NCBI GenBank assembly: GCA_017163975.1
Contig: JAFFSR010000300.1
Location: forward strand, 823,501-887,500
Source: Anastatus disparis
Taxonomy: Eukaryota; Arthropoda; Insecta; Hymenoptera; Eupelmidae
Direction of reading: 5' to 3'
DNA: 64,000 nucleotides
A program made the translations under genes and the position numbers. The notes beneath the pieces are model-generated. The model was given only the letters and a program-made list of their open reading frames with translations, was not told where the DNA came from and searched no databases. Shown piece by piece: positions 58,584 to 64,000 of the stretch (position 1 is its first letter; each line of letters starts with the position of its first letter).

Positions 58584-58855
58584 CAGTAGACTCTGGATAC
58601 AAGAGAATCAACGGGCCTTCAGGAGAGAAATTTTCTTGAAAATTCTCTCATACAAAGAGTCCCCAACACGCTCGAGTCAAAAGTGATACCCACACCCATT
58701 GTTTTGTTGTGTGAGTTGTATCCAACATGCGTGTATATTCTGTCTCTCTCACTTTCATAGTGGTGGGATAACGCAAATACTTGGGCTCACGCCCATATTT
58801 TGAAGAAAGAGCTCGAAATCTCTTATATCGCAATCTCTTGTATCGAGAGATCACT
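58584..58855. mobile_element. CAGTRGACTCT MITE, copy 2 (left arm)
   Basis: Ends CAGTAGACTCTGGATACAAG after TA (58582-58583), and complement of CAGTGATCTCTCGATACAAG. Mirror partner at 59316-59588. Confidence 0.88.
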
Positions 58856-58896
58856 GAATCATTAGAGAGGTAAAGACGGAATAAGGTTTTAGTAAC

Positions 58897-59037
58897 AATA
58901 TATATATATATATATATATACACAAAGAATAGTGAGCTATTGCTAGGAACTCTAGGAGCTATTGCTTCTCATATATATATATATATATATACACAAAGAA
59001 TAGTGAGCTATTGCTAGGAACTCTAGGAGCTATTGCT

Positions 59038-59074
<37 letters not shown>

Positions 59075-59120
59075 AAGAATGGTGAGCTGTTGCTAGAAAC
59101 AACGCGCTTGATTCTCATAT
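58897..59120. repeat. TA microsatellite with 78-bp tandem units at the palindrome centre
   Basis: Two near-identical copies and one diverged copy of (TA)n-CACAAAGAATAGTGAGC-TATTGCTAGGAACTCTAGG form the loop of the 57462-60796 element. Confidence 0.85.
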
Positions 59121-59315
59121 ATGTAGAAGCAATATATTTCTTATATCGGTTGCTACTCTATTTTTTGCGTATAATGGCCTGAAGACAAATCATAATTGTG
59201 GCAGTTTTAACAAAGAATATAAATGCTTACATAGAAGTGTACTTTCAGGCTCGAATTTATAGACCCAACACGATTGTTACTAAAACCTTATTCCGTCTTT
59301 GTCTCTCTAATGATT

Positions 59316-59588
59316 CAGTGATCTCTCGATACAAGAGATTGCGATATAAGAGATTTCGAGCTCTTTCTTCTGAATATGGGCGTGAGCCTAAGTATTTGCG
59401 TTATCCCACCACTATGAAAGTGAGAGAGACAGAATATACACGCATGTTGGATACAACTCACACAACAAAACAGTAGGTGTGGGTATAACTCTTGACTCAA
59501 GCGTGTTGGGGACTTTTTGTATGAAAGAATTTTCAAGAAAATTCCTCCCCTGAAGGCCCGTTGATTCTCTTGTATCCAGAGTCTACTG
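59316..59588. mobile_element. CAGTRGACTCT MITE, copy 3 (right arm)
   Basis: Ends CAGTGATCTCTCGATACAAG and complement of CAGTAGACTCTGGATACAAG, TA at 59589-59590. Inverted relative to copy 2 and in the matching arm position. Confidence 0.88.
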
Positions 59589-59960
59589 TAATACAAGAAG
59601 ACAGATGATACGACAGTTACTTCAGTTATGTTTAAAAATCTTATTTTAGCGTGCAATAGGCGTAATTTGGCTGTAAATACATCGAATAGTAGCTCTATGA
59701 CTCTAAAGAGATGATGATATTTTAATTTTTGAATTTGGAACCTAATTAGAATCATTTAATTGTTCAAATCTACCAAGTTCGTGATTTATGGAGGACAGAA
59801 AACATGTTAGGTCTCTTACAAGCTAAAAAAGAATACTAAAAAGAATAGTTACAGGAATAGATAAACATTGGTTTTTTATCTATGTATAAGAAAAATAATT
59901 TGCATTTCCTAAGAACAACTCACTATTCCTTATGTATATACGAGGGATAGCAAGTTATTC

Positions 59961-59966
<6 letters not shown>

Positions 59967-60005
<39 letters not shown>
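59967..60005. repeat. (TA)n microsatellite
   Basis: TA run in the right arm; the left-arm equivalent (near 58250) is much shorter. Confidence 0.85.
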
Positions 60006-60010
<5 letters not shown>

Positions 60011-62587
60011 TATAGGAGTTAACGTTATCTGTTTAGTATTTGTCTCTGTTTTTCGGGTGTAGTGGACATAATTTGCCTATGGATACATTGAATAGTAGCT
60101 TTGAGACTCTAAAGAGATGACCAAGGTCATAAAAACATAAAATGCAGCAACGACGCAAAGTAGCTATGTAATAATTTTAGAATTATTTTATTTTTTTAAT
60201 TGTTTTGTAACAGCATCCAAGTATTCCTAAAGTTATTATGCATATTTTCAATGTATTTTTTCACGTAGAATCCAATAAAGCTATGTTTTTTTCTCTAAAA
60301 ATGATTTGTGAGTTGCTAGAGACCAATAACCGACAGAAAACCTATGAAAAAATGGTTTTTCGAGTTTTTCGCCATGGCACCATGCCAGAATCGAATTTTC
60401 GGTCATCATAAATTGTATTTGTTTTTTAAAAATACAAATTTTAAGCCCAGAAAATTACTTGTAGCCCCTCCCGAGCAAAGTTACGCAGATTTTATGATTT
60501 AAATGTTATTTTTAGGTTAGAAAAACTGCTTTCTAGGACTCGCAAAAAATCACAGTAAAAGAGAGTGCTAAGACCTAGTCATATGTTTTTCGCGGGATTA
60601 ATATCATTCATCCTTCCAGATAAAAAAAAATTTTATAAAGAAAGTGATTTTTAGGTTATGTTGAGGTTAGGGTATGTGTTAGGAAACTATAAATATAACA
60701 AAACCTAATCTTAATTACTATAAAAACAAGAAAAAATATTAGTTTTAAAATATATGAGGGAGGGCATTTTACCTATCTTAACGGGGGGTACTCTTTAATA
60801 TAAATAAAAAAAATATATATATAAAGAATATTAATATAGAAAACATAAAAAAATCAGTCATTTTTATGTTTGATTGAAAAACATAATATTATTTACAAAG
60901 AAAAGGCCGTTTTATTAATTAATAAATATTTAAATTATTAAAAATATATTATTTAAAAGCTTTAAAACATTACAAGAAATTATAATAATAAGAAAATGTA
61001 AGTATTAATGTTGAAAATTTTCATATGGTTACATAATTGAAGATTTTCCGGCATTTTCCAATTTTACAGGGGGCTGAAAATAAGCCTATTCTTAATATTT
61101 TCTCGAGTGACCCCAGATTAAAAAAAAAAAAAAAAAAGGTTCTACGTCGTCTAGAAGCCGAGATATTGCATTTTTTTCGCGGTCCCTGCTCGAGGCAACG
61201 ATATCCTAATACTCGCCGCGCGGAAAACGAAGCTTAAGCCACTCTCACCAAGACCATCTTGCAGATGTACCTATCACTTTAAAGATGTAGAAAATCATAT
61301 TCATGGCATTAATTGTATAACTATTTATTGCATTCAAAAATATAAGTCTTCATTGAAATTTCCTGAAAATTTCAACTTTTAATGTTTATAAATAACGGAG
61401 ATATGAATTTAAAAAAAAAATGTTATCTCCGTTAGTGTTGATCGTAGAAAATACTTTTTTTTTTAATGCGTTTTTGGAATAGCTATCAAATGAGGCTAAT
61501 TAGAAGTCCGTATGATAAAAAACCAAAAAGTTATTCCATTTATTTATAAGCAAAAAAATAGCCTAATATCACATTAACTGTTTAACAATAATTTTTTTTA
61601 AAAATTATTAATTTCTTCGACTTAACTTATACTTTAAACTTTGAAGAATCCATTCCACTTTGTTAAATGTCGGAAAATTCACAATGTTCTGTCTTATGAT
61701 TGTTTAAATAAATCTTCTTTGGGATAAACAATTGCAATTATTCATAAACTATCAAACCGATCGGGCTGAAATTTTTTATGCTTATAAAGACCCATAATGG
61801 CCTCACCGACAATGTTTTATAAATCACTTATAGCAATTATGATAAAAGTTATTAACATTTATAAAACAGTGAAAAAATGAGTGTTTTTCGCGATTATCCG
61901 GAAAAGTTGTTGACCGATTTTCACGTACCCAATAATGAAATTTTAGGTTTTCTTAATGCCTATAACTTTTTTTATAACATTTTTCTCTAAAACTTCATTT
62001 GAAAATTATAGGGCAAAACATCGTTATTTTCAGACTTTGATCGTTGTTTATGAAAAAATAGGGCAAATCTAGCTGTATCTTTTTATTTATTTATCATCTA
62101 CTGACCCCCCCCCCCCCAATGATTTCCCACCTTCAAATATCTGTAATGAATTAAGTCATGAAATTTCGTAGAATGACTGGACTATTTGAAATTGAATGAC
62201 TAGAAGTTGTTAAAAAATCCAAAAATTAGATAAAAAAATTAAAATTCATTTAATAAATTAATATTTTTTGTTGAAAACTAAAAAATTTTTCGTTTTTCAG
62301 GAATTCCCTCATTCACGCGAGAATGATGCTAATACTGAAGTTAAATCAGTTTGGAAAAGTCAGATCCATCCAGCGGTTCAGGTCAAATCTTACGGTGGAG
62401 CCATTATAAGGACAAGAGTTCATCGAATGATTATGGGACTATAGCTAAAGCAAAATGAGCTTATAAAAGCTTAAAATAAAGGTATTTTAGTCTACTGTTA
62501 AATATTATTTTCATTTACAAAGAATTTGATTAAATCTAATTAATACATTTGTTTTTTACTAGCAGGGGGAAAAGGTGTTTTGTGCCC

Positions 62588-62947
62588 TTAAGAAAATAAA
62601 TTTTCCAAAGCTTGGTTTCTTCAGACAATAGCAAATAGCTCGCATACAAATTTTGAAGCAAATCTATTAAACGGTCTTAGTGAAATTAATAGAATGAAAA
62701 TTGAAAATTTTCTCTAATTTTTAAAAATGCTTCGAAATTAAAACTGCACTAAAAAAATAAGTTTTTCAAAGTTGGTTTTCTGCAGACAATAGAAAATAAC
62801 CAGCATCAACATTTTAGAGAAATTTCATCGAGTATTTTACGTTAAATAACAAAAAAATGAAGAATGAATTTTTATCAATATTTATAAAGTATTCTAAAAT
62901 TAAAACTGCACTAAGAAAATGAGTTTTTCCAAATTGGTTTTCTTCAG
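62588..62947. repeat. continuation of the ~160-bp tandem field
   Basis: Two further units of the array seen at 38900-41557 (GCATACAAATTTTGAAGC near 62641; CATCGAGTATTTTACGTTAA near 62827), resuming after the 13.4-kb insertion and interrupted at CAGACAATA. Confidence 0.8.
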
Positions 62948-63580
62948 ACAATAGATAGATATTTATTTATTCATTTTATAATAGTTCACAAAAAGTGTGT
63001 ATTAAACAAAAATATAATATTTAATACATAATAAGATACAAAAATGAGATAATGTAATTATTGCACTTATGATATGATATCACAGTCGATTTCCTAAAAC
63101 AAATAATACTACAAAAGTAAGTCACTTTTCAGAGTGATATCAAAAATCATTACAATAATAAAATACACACACAATCATCAATAAAATAACAATAAACAAA
63201 TATGTGAAATTAATATCTATCAGTCAAACTAGTAAAAACAATTTAAAAATAAAATATAATAAAATCAAAAAAGTCAAATACTAAAAAAAAATAAAAAGTA
63301 ATGCATTCACTCTCAACCATGCGCTCATCATCCATACTATAAATACAAGCACACCTTAAATCTATATACGGGACTACACATGATAATAAATTAACATAAA
63401 GGGACTATAAATATAACATGAATAGAATATCCGTTATTCAAGGTCAAGCAAGTACCCCCTTACTGCTTTCTTAACCCTGCTGATAGATGAAAGATACTTA
63501 ATTTCAGCAGGTAGGGAATTCCAAAAATGCACACCTTGAACTTGGAAGGAATTCCTTCCAGTCTCACAAGGAGAGTGTTT
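62948..63580 (-). mobile_element. 5'-truncated non-LTR retrotransposon, 3' end
   Basis: Minus strand: the last codons of an ORF2 (63578-63434), then about 480 bp of 3' UTR ending in AATGAATAAATAAATATC at the junction with the tandem repeat. The other side is joined to a MITE. 5' truncation is normal for these elements. Confidence 0.65.
63434..63578 (-). pseudogene. non-LTR reverse transcriptase protein, C-terminal end
   Basis: The stop-free minus-strand frame reads HSPCETGRNSFQVQG, then VHFWNSLPAEIKYL, SSISRVKKAVRGYLL and ends DLE at TAA (63434-63436). The WNSLP..I...SS...K...YL pattern is the usual C-terminus of CR1/Jockey-type ORF2 proteins. Only about 48 codons remain. Confidence 0.7.
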
Positions 63581-63584
63581 CACC

Positions 63585-64000
63585 TTCGGGTCACCGTTTT
63601 TGCTCAAATTTTGGGAATGTTTTCTGGATGCAGAAATATGAAGAAAGCCAAAATTTTAGAGGCCAACGCTCAATATTTCCCTAGTTACAGGCCATCGAAG
63701 AAAATCACCAAAAAAGTTACTAGATTTTCAAACGCTTATAGTTCCTCAGAATTATTAGCTAGAAGCTTAAATCTTTTTTTAAATGAAAGCTGAGCTCAAA
63801 TCGTTTCGAAATAGTAGTTATAGCATATCGAAATATTATTTTTTTCCAAAGTTATAGCATAATAAAGATTGAACCCAATTTTAGCTTTTATTATTAATTA
63901 ATGTTTTAAACAAATAATTTAGGTCCAATCTTAATTACGCTCAAACTTTGGGAAAAAATAATATTTTGAGATGCTATAGGTGTTATTTCGAAAGGATTGA
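63585..64000. mobile_element. CTAGGAGAG palindromic MITE, partial, cut by window end
   Basis: AGGCCAACGCTCAATATTTC, AAAAAAGTTACTAGATTTTC and GAAAGCTGAGCTCAAATC match 47314-47450. The turn near 63900 and the start of the second arm are present. Confidence 0.8.

Larger units (their letters stand above)
57462..60796. mobile_element. 3.3-kb palindromic element (GAGTACCCCCCGTTAAGAT family)
   Basis: Ends AAAGAGTACCCCCCGTTGAG and complement of AAAGAGTACCCCCCGTTAAG, next GATAGGTAAAATGCCCTCC on both arms. Arms mirror for over 1.3 kb to a TA-rich centre near 59080. Both arms contain the CAGTRGACTCT MITE at equivalent positions. Related to the 41558-49089 element by its terminal 30 bp. Confidence 0.88.
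54670..62388. mobile_element. 7.7-kb palindrome
   Basis: Outer ends ATTTGAGCTGAACCGCTGG and complement of ATTTGACCTGAACCGCTGG. The arms (54670-56660 and 60840-62388) mirror each other in detail, including a G12 run at 54835-54846 against C13 near 62105-62117, and CTCGGCTTCTAGACGACG. The left arm alone carries the 55819-56369 insertion. The right arm has about 110 extra bp near 62185-62295. The loop carries the 57462-60796 element. Short ORFs such as 55696-55923 are arm shadows. Confidence 0.85.
49194..62587. mobile_element. 13.4-kb TTAA-flanked element, Kolobok-like, with many nested insertions
   Basis: Both ends read GGGCACAAAACACCTTTT inward, and TTAA flanks both sides (49190-49193 and 62588-62591 with one base of ambiguity). 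Removing it rejoins the tandem unit CTGCA-TTAA-GAAAATAA. Inside are a degraded ORF with Kolobok-like features (50046-50830), an AGCTA-rich element (51226-54499) and a 7.7-kb palindrome (54670-62388). Kolobok elements are known for TTAA duplication, so the combination supports that superfamily; piggyBac is the alternative. Confidence 0.75.

Noticed and set aside
59315..59755. 146-codon minus-strand ORF and its mirror at 58417-58686
   Set aside because: It runs through a MITE and palindrome arm and is repeated symmetrically with no protein features.
1..64000. Integrated virus or polydnavirus segment
   Set aside because: An AT-rich parasitoid-like genome made me look, but I saw no viral gene or segment excision motif I could support.

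Overview
This window looks like strongly AT-rich eukaryotic nuclear DNA, most likely from an insect. The pointers are one exon of an insect-type zona pellucida (ZP) domain protein, a tRNA-derived SINE with a poly(A) tail, a hAT element, an OTU-bearing Helitron, a non-LTR reverse transcriptase, and many short inverted-repeat elements with TA or TTAA target duplications. I cannot name the species; a parasitoid wasp or another AT-rich insect is a guess. No rRNA, CRISPR array, bacterial operon or intact multi-exon host gene is visible.

Layout. 1-2944 is the Rep and PIF1-type helicase half of a decayed Helitron on the + strand. 5898-10683 is a second, oppositely oriented Helitron copy (OTU remnant, N-terminal part, Rep). 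That copy is bordered by a foldback element at 5081-5897 and split by an inverted-repeat element at 7869-9892 that itself carries an insertion. 11120-12390 holds simple and tandem repeats. 12851-14068 is a palindrome beside a minus-strand LTR with polypurine tract (14069-14386). 16864-22119 is a 5.3-kb foldback element whose arms are head-to-head arrays of a 15-bp minisatellite. 22692-23981 is a hAT element with an exact 8-bp target duplication. 24301-26995 is an AGCTA-rich palindromic element carrying a SINE. 27217-27540 holds four tandem hairpins with compensatory base changes, the most interesting signal here. 28507-28975 is the ZP exon (minus strand).

From 29.8 kb to the end the DNA is nested inverted-repeat elements. 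They include a foldback element with an internal ORF relic (33706-36391), a roughly 160-bp tandem repeat field (38900-41557), a 7.5-kb palindromic element (41558-49089), and a 13.4-kb TTAA-flanked element (49194-62587). The last has a Kolobok-like transposase relic, a second AGCTA-rich element and a 7.7-kb palindrome inside it. The window closes with a 5'-truncated non-LTR retrotransposon and part of a palindromic element.

Apart from the ZP exon, and possibly the hairpin array, nothing looks like a working host gene. Because related copies with and without insertions occur side by side, many insertions can be proved from empty sites within the window, giving a relative chronology of nesting.
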